Shown: positions 1 to 10,214 of the stretch, one piece after another | Position numbering within the stretch: the first letter of the stretch is position 1 | How the letters are laid out: each line of letters begins with the position of its first letter | Origin: Boothiomyces macroporosus | Taxonomy: Eukaryota > Chytridiomycota > Chytridiomycetes > Rhizophydiales > Terramycetaceae | Direction: 5' to 3' | Assembly: GCA_027604185.1 (NCBI GenBank) | Contig: JADGKB010000142.1 | Span: forward strand, 1-30,328 | DNA: 30,328 nt | Position numbers and translations under genes: made by a program | Notes under the pieces: generated by a model | The model's database searches: none | Told to the model about the DNA's origin: nothing | Seen by the model: the letters and a program-made list of their open reading frames with translations, nothing else

Positions 1-22
1 AGAGGAAATTTCAATTGATCAA

Positions 23-406
23 ATGCCACCAAAGGAAGCTGCTGCCACAAAGAAACCAGCTGGAAAAGCACCAGCCAAGACTGCAGAAAAACAAACCAAA
101 TCATCTGCCAAGTCCAGAAAGAAGACCAGAAAGGAGACTTTCAACACTTATATCTACAAAGTATTGAAACAAGTGCACCCAGATACCGGTGTTTCCAACA
201 AAGCCATGTCAATCATGAACTCTTTCGTTGCAGATATTTTTGAAAGAGTTGCTGAAGAAGCCTCCAAGCTGGCAACTTACAACAAGAGATCCACCATCTC
301 TTCCCGTGAAATCCAAACCGCTGTTCGTTTGATTCTTCCTGGTGAATTGGCTAAACACGCAGTATCTGAAGGAACCAAAGCCGTTACCAAATACCAATCT
401 TCTTAA
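23..406 (+). CDS. H2B: Histone H2B
   Basis: Core nucleosome histone that pairs with H2A. The 127-aa product has a lysine/alanine-rich N-terminal tail (about residues 1-37) followed by the H2B histone fold, with recognisable [52 protein letters not shown] and the C-terminal helix ending KAVTKYQSS. Length and termini are normal for fungal H2B. There is no intron. The start is the first ATG, 22 bases from the window edge, so its promoter (and perhaps a divergent H2A partner) lies outside. It converges on the H3 gene, with 287 bases between the two stop codons. Confidence 0.98.
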   Translation: MPPKEAAATKKPAGKAPAKTAEKQTKSSAKSRKKTRKETFNTYIYKVLKQVHPDTGVSNKAMSIMNSFVADIFERVAEEASKLATYNKRSTISSREIQTAVRLILPGELAKHAVSEGTKAVTKYQSS

Positions 407-693
407 TGTGTTCTTTAACATAATATAACTTTTACATTCAGCTTACAATCGATACAGTGTTAAAAATGTCAGAATTTGATATCTCGATACTTTTCAAGAA
501 AACCTTGTTTGTGATCCAATTCATTTCTCACATGGCAACTGGCCAAGTACGAATGGAGATTTGAACTTCAAGTAAAGAGCTACTCTGCAGGTTTAGATAG
601 CAATATTCTCAATACGACTAATTACATGAACAAATGTAAAGATACAGTACTATTAATCATATTTATTAAATGGTAATTATAATCACCGGGAAT

Positions 694-1539
<846 letters not shown>

Positions 1540-1585
1540 ACTAGTGTTAATGAACACTTAATAAATACACATTTAATTAACTTTT

Positions 1586-1630
1586 GGAACAATCCATTCC
1601 GGAACAATGCTTCTCGGAACAATGCATTAG
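1586..1630 (+). promoter_or_regulatory. Three 15-bp direct repeats upstream of the first peroxygenase
   Basis: Three head-to-tail copies of a 15-bp unit start at 1586, 1601 and 1616, each beginning GGAACAAT(C/G)C and followed by five variable bases. They end 33 bases before the ATG of the peroxygenase at 1663 and lie after the H4 3' end. Spacing and position suggest a clustered binding site for a regulator of the peroxygenase gene; this is inference. The same unit was not seen upstream of the second peroxygenase. Confidence 0.5.
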
Positions 1631-1662
1631 CGCATTAAATACTGACAGAAATCCAAAAGCGT

Positions 1663-2367
1663 ATGAAATTTGAATTGCTGATCACCGCTGTCTTGGCAGT
1701 ACAACATCCGCTATACAATGGAATGTGCAACAAGTTTAAAGCCCCAGTTCCATCTGATGTTCGATCTCCTTGCCCGGCATTAAACACATTGGCCAACCAC
1801 GGTTACATTGCCCACTCTGGTAAAACAATAGATTTACCAATACTTGAAGAAGCGATCACTCGGGTGTACGGATTTGCTCCAACTGCAGCAAAGAAATTAG
1901 TAAAAGCGTTGGACAGTTTCAAGAATCCAGATGGCACGTTTGACTTGTCTGCCTTGCAAAAACACAATGCAATCGAACATGACGCCTCGCTAGTTCATGA
2001 TGATACGGGATTGGGCCCAAACTATATTACTAACCAAACTCTTGTTAAAACTCTGCTTGGAAACAAGACTGAGCTCTCCATTGAAGATCTGGGAAGGTAC
2101 ATGAAAAATAGGCAGGTTGAATGCCAAAAGAATGATAAGTTTTATAGTTATGGGCTAAAGAATCAGATTACTGGGCTAGCTGAAGCCAGTACTCTGATGA
2201 CAGTGTTTGGAAATGACAAGTCTGCTCGAGTGGATTTCTTGATGGAATTTTTGGGCAAAGAAAAGCTTCCTGATGGGTTTGTTCCAAAAACAGGCGACAG
2301 ATTAGTTTCTGTTTTTGAAACAGCGATGGTTGGATTGAAGCTGAAATGGTACTCGCTATTTGGATAA
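1663..2367 (+). CDS. Heme-thiolate peroxygenase/chloroperoxidase family, secreted (copy 1)
   Basis: Probable unspecific peroxygenase (peroxidase family 2): hydrogen-peroxide-driven oxygenation by a cysteine-ligated heme. The 234-aa product has a short hydrophobic leader (MKFELLITAVLA), then the heme-ligand motif SPCPALNTLANHGYI with Cys37, the EHD motif at 105-107 in NAIEHDASLVHDD, and a likely acid-base Glu174 in GLAEASTL. Length fits the short class. Start is the only ATG before the leader. A tandem paralogue begins 89 bases downstream in the same orientation, so the pair arose by local duplication. No intron is needed. The substrate cannot be read from sequence. Confidence 0.9.
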   Translation: MKFELLITAVLAVQHPLYNGMCNKFKAPVPSDVRSPCPALNTLANHGYIAHSGKTIDLPILEEAITRVYGFAPTAAKKLVKALDSFKNPDGTFDLSALQKHNAIEHDASLVHDDTGLGPNYITNQTLVKTLLGNKTELSIEDLGRYMKNRQVECQKNDKFYSYGLKNQITGLAEASTLMTVFGNDKSARVDFLMEFLGKEKLPDGFVPKTGDRLVSVFETAMVGLKLKWYSLFG

Positions 2368-2456
2368 TATATCTGATATCCACTTGACATTCGTTATCTT
2401 TATAAAGATTTAGCTGTGCGGCAATCCTTGGCTTAATTTGCAACGTGGAAAATCTC

Positions 2457-3113
2457 ATGAAATTTGCACTGCTCGTACCTTTTTGTATTGCAATACAACA
2501 TCCAATAGTTGAAAATGAAAGATCGCCTTGTCCGGCAATGAATACACTTGCTAACGAAGGGTATATTCCAAGCTCTGGTAAATCCATAGATTTGCAAGTA
2601 TTGAAAAGTAGCTTGACGACTGTTTATGGATTCTCGCCATCACTAGCTGGCACTCTAATTAATAACCTTGGTGATTTGTTGAACAGCGATGGCACTCTAG
2701 ATCTTGCATCGTTAAGAAAACATAACGCGATTGAACATGATGTTTCCCTAGTGCATGATGATACTGGACTAGGTCCCAATTGGATTATCAATCAAACTTT
2801 GCTCAATCAACTGGTTCAAGGCAAGACCGAGTTGACTGTAAAAGACGTAGGACAGTTTCTCAAACAACGTAAAATTGACTGCAAGAAATACGACAAGGAG
2901 TTTTCATTCACTCTTAAACAGGAATTTGCCGGTCTAGTAGAAGCTAGCACACTATTTACTGTATTTGGCGATGATAAAAAAGTAAATGCCAGTGATGTGT
3001 TTGAATTTCTGGGAAATGAACGGCTACCTAAAGGTTACATCCCCAGAAAAGATAACTTGATCTCTATTGTTGAAAGTACCAGAGTTGCATTGTCCATCAA
3101 GTGGTACACTTGA
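2457..3113 (+). CDS. Heme-thiolate peroxygenase/chloroperoxidase family, secreted (copy 2)
   Basis: Tandem paralogue of the preceding gene, 218 aa. It has a hydrophobic leader (MKFALLVPFCIAIQHP), heme-ligand Cys25 in ERSPCPAMNTLANEGYI, EHD at 93-95 and Glu162 in GLVEASTL. The ATG at 2457 is chosen because it aligns with the MKF start of copy 1; the in-frame GTG codon upstream is not a eukaryotic start. A TATAAAG box lies about 57 bases before the ATG. Compared with copy 1 it lacks about a dozen residues between leader and PCP motif. Gaps elsewhere are small, and the conserved KHNAIEHD and LVHDDTGLGPN stretches are shared. Confidence 0.9.
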   Translation: MKFALLVPFCIAIQHPIVENERSPCPAMNTLANEGYIPSSGKSIDLQVLKSSLTTVYGFSPSLAGTLINNLGDLLNSDGTLDLASLRKHNAIEHDVSLVHDDTGLGPNWIINQTLLNQLVQGKTELTVKDVGQFLKQRKIDCKKYDKEFSFTLKQEFAGLVEASTLFTVFGDDKKVNASDVFEFLGNERLPKGYIPRKDNLISIVESTRVALSIKWYT

Positions 3114-3172
3114 ATTTTAATATATCTGGTATCAAATGCGCAAGGACTTGAATATAAAAAAAATGGGTGGTT

Positions 3173-3814
3173 ATGCTTTGGTTGTTGACTACTGTATTTG
3201 ATTCACTCGTATTTCAATACTATGGTGGAGCAATTCTCCATTCAGTCCAGGTTGTCCCGGTTCTACTGGGAAAGAACAAAGGTAAATTATCGTAAACTAG
3301 GTACATTTCCATTCAAAGGCTCCATTGCGCCATACTATCAATCACTCTTGAATCCTAGTTTTATCGCCAAAGTCCAAGAATATTCCATTCAGTCTGACAA
3401 AATTATTACAGGAAAGGCGTGGACACCGCAAAACATTATTTACCCTTCTTCCACCATTGATAATTCGCAAATAGGGCATACCTTGTAGATATGGTAAATA
3501 GTAAAGTACTTAAACCATCTGTCAATACTCTCTATGTTGTTCACCACTCGAATGTCGTCATCCCGGCCCCACCTGGAGTCTTGTATCACATTGTTGTCCC
3601 GTATCTGGACTGCAATGCATGTAACCATGGTTTGTCTGATTTCAACAGCATTGCAATGTGGGCTTCCAAAGAAGTTGCTGAGGGAATTACCAATCCAGAT
3701 AACAATGGATGGTCCAGTCCTGGCGTAGGGGACATTGGCCAGCCGTGTATTGGCCAGTTTACCTTTGTAGATAGCCTTCCTACCCAAGAGATTTTCTCAA
3801 ATAGTTGTCACTAA
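3173..3814 (+). CDS. Secreted EXORDIUM-like (phosphate-induced protein 1 family) protein, frame interrupted once
   Basis: The start is an internal ATG giving a signal peptide and MLWLLTTVFDSLVFQYYGG, then AILHSVQVVPVLLG, typical of the family (YxGG...V.V.PVxxG). A 19-nt intron at 3282-3300 (GTAAATTATCGTAAACTAG) restores the frame after LLGKNK. Downstream, NTLYVVHHSNVVIPAPPG, EVAEGITNPDNNGW and GDIGQPC match the family's conserved half. Between TIDNSQIG and VNSKVLKPSVNTLYVV the frame changes by one base near 3470: an extra G in the GGG run would join them at the expected spacing. This may be a real mutation, an assembly error, or a 17-nt intron at 3489-3505. The family's SHE motif reads SKE. 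A TATAAAAA box is at 3153-3160. Function in fungi is unknown. Confidence 0.65.
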
Positions 3815-3847
3815 AGTTTATTTGAAAAAAGTTTTTTAATCTTGCCA

Positions 3848-4018
3848 ATGCAGCCAGAGAAATTCAACGTTAGTAATATAAGAAACACATACCAATCTCA
3901 ACCCCCCAGGACTAGATTATATTTATCGGTTGGATTATTTTGCTTTGCTCTGGGAGGAACTTTTATGGCTTACAAGCTGGAGGAAATGTTTCCACCTCCA
4001 AAAAAGACACTCAATTGA
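3848..4018 (+). CDS. Small single-pass membrane protein, 56 aa
   Basis: A short open frame beginning MQPEKFNVSNIRNTYQ and ending EEMFPPPKKTLN. It has one predicted membrane segment, LYLSVGLFCFALGGTFMAY (residues 24-42), flanked by basic residues before (PPRTR) and an acidic/proline-rich tail after. The layout resembles small mitochondrial inner-membrane or respiratory-assembly proteins, but I do not recognise the family. It begins 33 bases after the preceding gene and in the same orientation. The evidence for coding is the clean hydrophobic segment with ordered flanks; no intron is needed. Confidence 0.6.
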   Translation: MQPEKFNVSNIRNTYQSQPPRTRLYLSVGLFCFALGGTFMAYKLEEMFPPPKKTLN

Positions 4019-4220
4019 GCGATGGATTTATCTTAACAGTACAAGGAACACTTGTATATAATAAACAGCGATTATGTAATCCCAGTGTAGCTAATTCAAA
4101 ATTGACTTGAACGACGACTACCAAGCCGAACTGTTATATAATCAAGATATTTGAAATAACCCCACATGATCGATAGTGAACGCTTGAAATTTTGCTTGAA
4201 AAAAGTTTAACAATCTAAAA

Positions 4221-6944
4221 ATGTCTGTAGATTTTGTAAAGGACTTGGAAATATCCCTTAATAACGCTGCGGTGCTTCTTGAACGAACAAAGCAGAGAAC
4301 CAAGATAGTTGGAGATGGAAGAGATAAACCTAGCAAGCGCGACAAGGAGAATATTCCTCCCAAAGAATACGATCGGATAGAAAGTACAAATATAAACCAG
4401 TTATTAGAAATTACTAGAATTACAGAGTCGCTTCACAAGCTGCAATCGCGAATAATAAAGCAGCACTCGCTTTTGCTGAAGGAACAGTCGCAATCACTCC
4501 AGTACCAGAATATCATTCAGCTGGATAATATCAACGAACTACAGAAACGCCAAACTATGCACCAAATGAGTAGTTATCAACAGATGATTGTAATTTTTGC
4601 TAATTTAGAAACTCAATAATTCGCTAACTACTATTCCTATTCAGCGGCCAGTTGTTGTTGAACATAGATCTAAACCAATGGTCCAGAATACTACGCTTAT
4701 TCCAGAGGATATTTACTCTGTGAGTGCAAAGCAGGATATAGAGCAAACTCCAAAAGTAAAACCAATAGAATCTACAGAAAAGGGGATCCAGGCCGACCAA
4801 CCAGACAATTTAGAAAAGAAAGAATTGGAGGAAATCAAGGATAAGGTAGAATTGTTGATATCTCTCGTTCAAAAAGAAAATGAAAAGAAACTGGATTCAT
4901 TTGACTACAACATAATCAAGGACGTGATTCATTCTGAGCAAATCAATATAGAATTGAAAAAGATTGACGAGTTGATTGAAAACATCCCTAAAAAGAAAAA
5001 AGACACAAAGATTCCAAAGTGGAGCTCTGTAAAGAAAGAGACAAATATAAAGAAAATGGAACAAAGAGTTGGTGTCTCACCTACCAAAACTGCAAGTGCA
5101 TCAGTTAGGGCTCGAGCACCAATCATAAAAGAGCCAATTAGCAAGTTACCCTCTCCCAAAAAACCTGTGCTGACTCAAATTCCCTTAGCACAGCCAATGG
5201 ATTCAAATCCGATTCTTTTATCCAAAGATCCAATATTCTTGAGGAAAACAACAATCCGACCAAAATCATTAGAATTCTTGAAATCCAATGCCGCTGCAAA
5301 AAAGCCTGAAGTTATAGAAACTAGAAATATAGCTACCAGTCCGATAGAATTTAAAGAAATCAAAACAACGCCTGGGCCAGAAACGAAACCTAGCACTGTT
5401 AGTGAACCACTTGTTTCAATTCCCTCAAAAGCAACAAAAGAGGAGGCAACCAGTACATTACCAGAACCAAAACCACCATCTAAAACAGAATCAACTCAGA
5501 TTTCACCACTATTTCATCAAACTAAAAGTGTGCAATTTCAATCTCCTACAAAAGATGCTTCTATTCAACATGACTACTCTCCACCGCCAATATTTGAACT
5601 ACGAAAGCCTGTAACAGAAGAAAGAATAGAACCCATCATGGAACCAATTAGAATTCCGGTTATTGAAAAATCACTTGAAGATCGCCTAGCAGAGTGGATT
5701 AAAAGTGAAGTACTGCTTAAAGTTATTAAACAAACTGATAATGTTCCATTAGTTACTGTGAAACCACCGGTAGAAAGCGAAAATATCACCAAGGAACCAG
5801 CAGTCGATGATAAAGAAATTCAAACAGTAACAGAAGAGAGACAAATTGGTCTCGAAAAATTAAAAGAAACAGGCAAGGTAGTCGAAAAAGAGATCCTTCC
5901 AGAGCCTTCGCCACTAGTTACTGAATCTGATGTTGAACCAATTCAGATGGAACAGCCTGCAATTAAAAGTCCTGAACATAACCTGGAAACTAAAGTGGGT
6001 GATGTTGAAGATTATTTGAACGAGTCTTTCAATACTGTTTCTACGCCATTTACCCAGAAATCGTATGAGTTGTCTGAATTCGAACCAATCGTCAATGAAG
6101 ATGAACCTTCACATTTAATGGACAATACATTTGACGAATACTCGTTGGACATTATCTCTTCAGTAATCAAAGAAATGAATCAAGTTCGTGTTGTGGAACC
6201 ACCAAAGGAAATTGCAATACAAACAAGTGATACTGGTACAAGCGAGAGTGTTTCTCTCTCCAGTGCATATCCTTTACCTGAACCTCCTCTGCAAATACCA
6301 GATAGTATATTAATCCACGCTTTAGATGAAATATTAGAGCAAGAGATAAATATCCATCTTCTTGAAGCCATAATAGAAGTTAGAGAAGAAAGATATAAGG
6401 AATCTGCTGAACAATTAAAAACTGCCAAACTCCAGCCAGTACCCTCCCCAGAACAAATACAATTCCATGGATTCCAAGAAGCGCAGCAGTTATCAGAGCG
6501 TATATCAAGACTGGAAGAGTCACTAATAGAACTGGAAAAATCAAAATCAATAATTGATCCAAGTATATCCTTCATTATTGAATCTCTCAATCAGTCAGAC
6601 TCTAGCGATTCTAGTAAAACACCAAGCGTATCCCAAATAATTAGCGATAATTCTACAAGTATGTCGTTTACAATGACCAGTCTTCCAACATTTTCTGAAG
6701 GTGAGATTATTACTGGATTGTACAGTCAAGGGCAAATTATACCAAGAAAACAAGAAGTAAAGATTGAAAGAGATGGTGAGACTGAAAGTTCAGAAAAAAC
6801 ATCTTCTGGACAAGTATCTGAAGGGCTATTAAAAGGTAAAATATTAATTTATTAGACTCTATTAAAATTGTTGATGAAATTGAGCGAGCAAGAAGAATCC
6901 CATTACCAGTATCGCCAGAGGACGAAACGGAAAGCAGTATTTAA
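4221..6944 (+). CDS. Large coiled-coil/low-complexity protein, possibly TALPID3 (KIAA0586)-like
   Basis: Two long open stretches and a short last exon join through two tiny introns: 4590-4608 (GTAATTTTTGCTAATTTAG, 19 nt) and 6836-6855 (20 nt), giving an 894-aa protein. Residues about 50-125 are coiled-coil (LLEITRITESLHKLQSRIIK). The middle is rich in Lys, Glu, Pro, Ser and Thr with repeated IQT/IQAD-like motifs. Conserved-looking islands are SLEDRLAEWIKSEVLLKVI, LDIISSVIKEMNQ, ILIHALDEILEQEINIHLLE and a C-terminal FSEGEIITG. These islands and the SEGE motif recall TALPID3, a centriole/basal-body protein, which is why I suggest it, but the match is from memory and weak. If correct, it would imply a flagellated life stage. 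The real gene structure is well supported; the identity is not. Confidence 0.75.
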
Positions 6945-8076
6945 TATAACTTTATGTACAAACCATTTAAAAACTGTCAAATTGTAGAGTGTGATTCCTG
7001 ATAAAGTTTCTTTACCCAACCAAAAAAGAAGTGTTTGTTTTAACACAATTTGAATTGTATATATTACGGCGATTTTTAAAACAAAAATTCGGGCAGTTAA
7101 TATTGAGTAATATTTTTAAATTAGTGCCAATCTGTTTGTCCTTGCAAATCAGACTATTTTCAATCATAAAAAAGTGATAAAAGCTATAATCTTCACAATT
7201 TCAATGAATTATTGTTTGCAGATAAGAATCATATTTGGGTCAACTTCTAAATTTGTTTTGCGATTGAAACAACTAAAAATCCAGAGATAACGCATTTCTT
7301 ACTTTAAAAAGAGTTTAATCTCGTAATATCCGCATAATTTCTTGTACTAGCAATTCCAAACTTTTGAATTTGGGTTGGTAGTAGCAAATTATTCCCTCGT
7401 GGATTAACCACCATGCTGTATTGCCTGTATTTGTCAGAGTTTTTCTTTACTTTTGATATTACATCCTGACTTCATGAATTATATGCTGTACAAATGGAAA
7501 TAGTTTATGTTGATAAATCAATTTAATTACAATTAATTTTCGAAAATAAGTGTAGGATACAGAATACAATCGAACTATACCGTGTGGCGTATTAAAACAA
7601 ATTATAAATCTGCTGTTGTATTTCCAGGTTGAATATAGAAGAAAGATTTTCTTGGATTGTATAAATGCTATCCGAGTTATATGTAGAATTCGCCCCTATC
7701 CTCCAAAATTATTTACTCTAAACGGTAAAATGATCCGTCACTTTAAATCCATTTTAAACCAAAGAATTAATCAATTTCTAAATTGAAATACATTAACCAC
7801 ACATTAATTTTTAAATTAATAGCGGTTAAAAAAGGCAGCTGTTTTTGGAAAATAAAATACTCCAGCTTATTACAGAGATTGTTCCAGGTGATCGATACAT
7901 GATCATAATATAAAATAAAATCACTTGAGCTACTTGAAGCACTTTTGTGAGAAATCGACTGTTCTCCATACAAGGGAATGTTAAACGAAATTGAATATTT
8001 TTCTCTTTTATCAAAATACAATTACTTTTTTTTTCAAAAACTTTGCTCTTGTTGGTGTTTTTAATCTATCGCACGT
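6945..8076. other. Gene-poor interval, possible decayed minus-strand gene
   Basis: No intact gene is visible. On the minus strand, from about 7490 down to a stop at 7304, there is a coding-like stretch containing SDKYRQYSMVVNPRGNN, LLLPTQIQKFGIAS and NYADITRLNSF, which could be a last exon. Further upstream on the same strand (7980-7600) short coding-like patches appear in different frames. No start or full set of junctions could be assembled, and no family is recognised. Confidence 0.3.
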
Positions 8077-8717
8077 CTAAATAGAAGTGCTATTGATATT
8101 TAGCAGTTTCATAAACAACCTACTATTCTTATTTAATATTCCTTGACGTTCAAACGATATCTGAAGCTGCGACTTGATCTTGTTCTTTTTGAATGACCGA
8201 ACAGAAAACACTCGAAATGAGGCGGTTCTTAGTATAGTTATATCCAGTCTAACATTAGTATTAAATTTATACGTTTTCAGATCTACTATATGGCATTCGA
8301 ATCGGTAATAACCCTTTTCTCTTATTCCTAAACAATTAAAAACAAAAAATAGTTTGGGTTTTCCATCTAACGGATCATTTAATAAAACGGCGGGTATAGA
8401 TTTTTCTCCAATTAAATTATCTGTCAATATCAAATGATCAGTTGCTGTCACTTTGGGGTCTTCTATGATCGTGTTACAGCCTTTGTTTTCAATTGAGAGA
8501 AGGGATATATTGCAAATAAATTGCTCAGGAATCAGCTACTTTTAGAGTGCGAGAACCTCTTTTTCGTTTTTCTCATTATAGTACCTAATTTCTAAAATGA
8601 GCATTGGGTCACTATATTAGATTCCATGTACATGCAACTGTCAATTAGTTCGTTGAATTTGTTCTCGCAGCTCCTGCAAGTTTTAGGTTCTTGTCTGATA
8701 AATATTTTGTAATTCAT
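8077..8717 (-). CDS. Velvet-domain protein, copy A
   Basis: Velvet proteins are fungal regulators with an NF-kappaB-like DNA-binding fold that link development and secondary metabolism. This 191-aa product is almost only the domain: start MNYKIFIRQEPKTCRSCENK, then LIDSCIDPMLILEIRYY, LLNDPLDGKPKLFFVFNCLG, IREKGYYRFECHIVDLKT, and ASFRVFSVRSFKKNK with SFERQGILNK. These match the family's IRQxP, IDPP, FFVF..L..R..G.YR, FxVxSxKxF and F..QGI. Four exons are joined by introns at 8612-8631 (20 nt), 8536-8556 (21 nt, starting GTTCTC) and 8249-8272 (24 nt); intron positions match copies B and C. It is the most divergent copy. Confidence 0.85.
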
Positions 8718-8745
8718 AGAACTGTATTGATACAGCTGGTTTCAA

Positions 8746-8760
8746 AAATTTTGGAAAGTT
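8746..8760 (-). promoter_or_regulatory. Upstream box shared by the velvet genes (copy A)
   Basis: The minus strand reads AACTTTCCAAAATTT here, ending 29 bases before the ATG of velvet copy A. CTTTCCAAAATTT recurs exactly upstream of copy B (10202-10214) and nearly so, as CTTTCCAGAAATTT, upstream of copy C (14070-14083). It lies 10-30 bases from each start codon. It could be a core-promoter element or simply common ancestry of the duplicated flanks. Confidence 0.4.
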
Positions 8761-9519
8761 TTCGCTAGAATGGAAATGGAAAAAATGCGATAAAAAGGCT
8801 ACCTCTCTACTAGTTGTTCTTTTTGATAGTAAATAAGGTGCAATTATGTTATTAATTTCGGGAGCTGGACTGAATATGAAAAAGTGCTTGCTATGCCTGG
8901 GCATTTGCTTAACCCGACAACATTGGTGGAACATTATAGAATATCCCAAGGCCTACATTGACAGTGGCTGTTTCATTTCCTGAAATCAATTACAAATAGT
9001 CCAGGAACAATGGGAATATGAACAAAGGATGAGTAATTTTGAATCAATTAGTTCCAGCATCCCACACCATTTAAAAATTAAAAAATTAAAAACCTATACA
9101 AATGAAATATGGTTAGTCCTATAATAGTGCTCCCTCTACTGTTTCAAGCCTCCCTCTCCTAAGTTTGAATCTTTTGGTTTCAAGTGTTCAGAAAAGGAAA
9201 TTTTGAATGGCTTTCCTGTGATCGCCTCCTTTTCGTTGTTTCAAAATTGCTCAACTCATTCTTGTGGAACAGCGGATTCTAAATTATACATTTTGCATTT
9301 CCGGAGTTTTTTCCGCCTTCATCACAGACGAAATTGCTACTATTGAAGGAGGGCGAGCTCAAAGTTTAATTATTCATGTGTTTATTTGTGCTCGATGGGT
9401 ATTCGTATTATCGTGAATATGGATTCATTCAAATCAATGTTGAGCTGAAGGAAAGTATTCACAAGGATTATTCAAATTAATATTATTATCAACTACTATT
9501 CTATCAAGCGCTAGTAAAC
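8761..9519. other. Intergenic between velvet copies A and B
   Basis: No gene is seen in these roughly 760 bases. A pyrimidine-rich CCTCTCTACT patch at about 8803-8813 on the plus strand resembles ACCCCTCTACTT upstream of copy C (about 14126-14137), supporting shared ancestry of the upstream flanks. The rest is AT-rich with frequent stops in all frames. Confidence 0.4.
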
Positions 9520-10192
9520 CTATTTGCCCAAACAACTGAGCATTTGCTCGACTTCATAACTATTTACTGCTCCCAGCTGCCTCATAAACTGCTTGCTATT
9601 CTTGTTGAGAATACCCTGGCGTTCAAAAGACTGCTGGAGATAAGTTTTTGTTTTGTTTTTCTTAAAAGACCTCACAGAGAACACTCTAAATGAAGTCGTT
9701 TTCACTACGGATACGTCAGACCTGGAATTAAACAATTTGTTTACGTTTCTAGATCGATAACTTGGCATCTGAATCTGTAAAATCCCTTTTCCCTTATTCC
9801 TAGGCAATTGAACACAAAAAATAATTTCATTTTTCCATCCTCCGGATCTTTTAGTAACTCTGGTGGAATACACTTCTCCCCAATAAAGTTATCGGTATAT
9901 GTTGGGATTTCCACTCCTGTTATTTCTGTATCTTCTATTAGGGTATCGCACAAGCTATTCTCTATCGAAAGCAGGTTTATACTACATACAAATTGCTTAT
10001 ATCTCAGCTAGATATTAGATTTACTAAAAACCTGTGTTTCAGTTTGCTCTTCATCAAATCTAATTTCCAGTATCAGCATTGGGTCACTACATTATATTAC
10101 AATTACAGACAGCTATCTATCAGATTCCAGTACTTGTTTTCACAGCTACGTCCGCTTTTTGGTTCCTGTCTAATGAATATTTTGTATTTCAT
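9520..10192 (-). CDS. Velvet-domain protein, copy B
   Basis: Second of three tandem velvet genes, 201 aa. It begins MKYKIFIRQEPKSGRSCENK and continues LIDSCLDPMLILEIRFDEE, FIGEKCIPPELLKDPEDGK, LFFVFNCLGIREKGFYRF, and TSFRVFSVRSFKKNK with QQSFERQGILNKNSKQ. Introns are 10087-10106 (20 nt, GTAATTGTAATATAATGTAG), 10008-10031 (24 nt, starting GTTTTTAG) and 9722-9744 (23 nt); each is required because it carries stops or breaks the frame, and all three sit exactly where copies A and C have theirs. Much closer to copy C than to A, including inside intron 3. No N- or C-terminal extension beyond the velvet domain apart from about 25 residues at the end. Confidence 0.87.
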
Positions 10193-10201
10193 TCTTTCAA
10201 A

Positions 10202-10214
10202 AAATTTTGGAAAG
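10202..10214 (-). promoter_or_regulatory. Upstream box shared by the velvet genes (copy B)
   Basis: CTTTCCAAAATTT on the minus strand, ending 9 bases before the ATG of copy B, identical to the box upstream of copy A. Confidence 0.4.

Noticed and set aside
3440..3787. 115-codon minus-strand frame with hexapeptide-like IRDNNVIQDS
   Set aside because: I first considered a gamma-carbonic-anhydrase-like protein, but the plus strand encodes the EXORDIUM-like motifs over the same bases.
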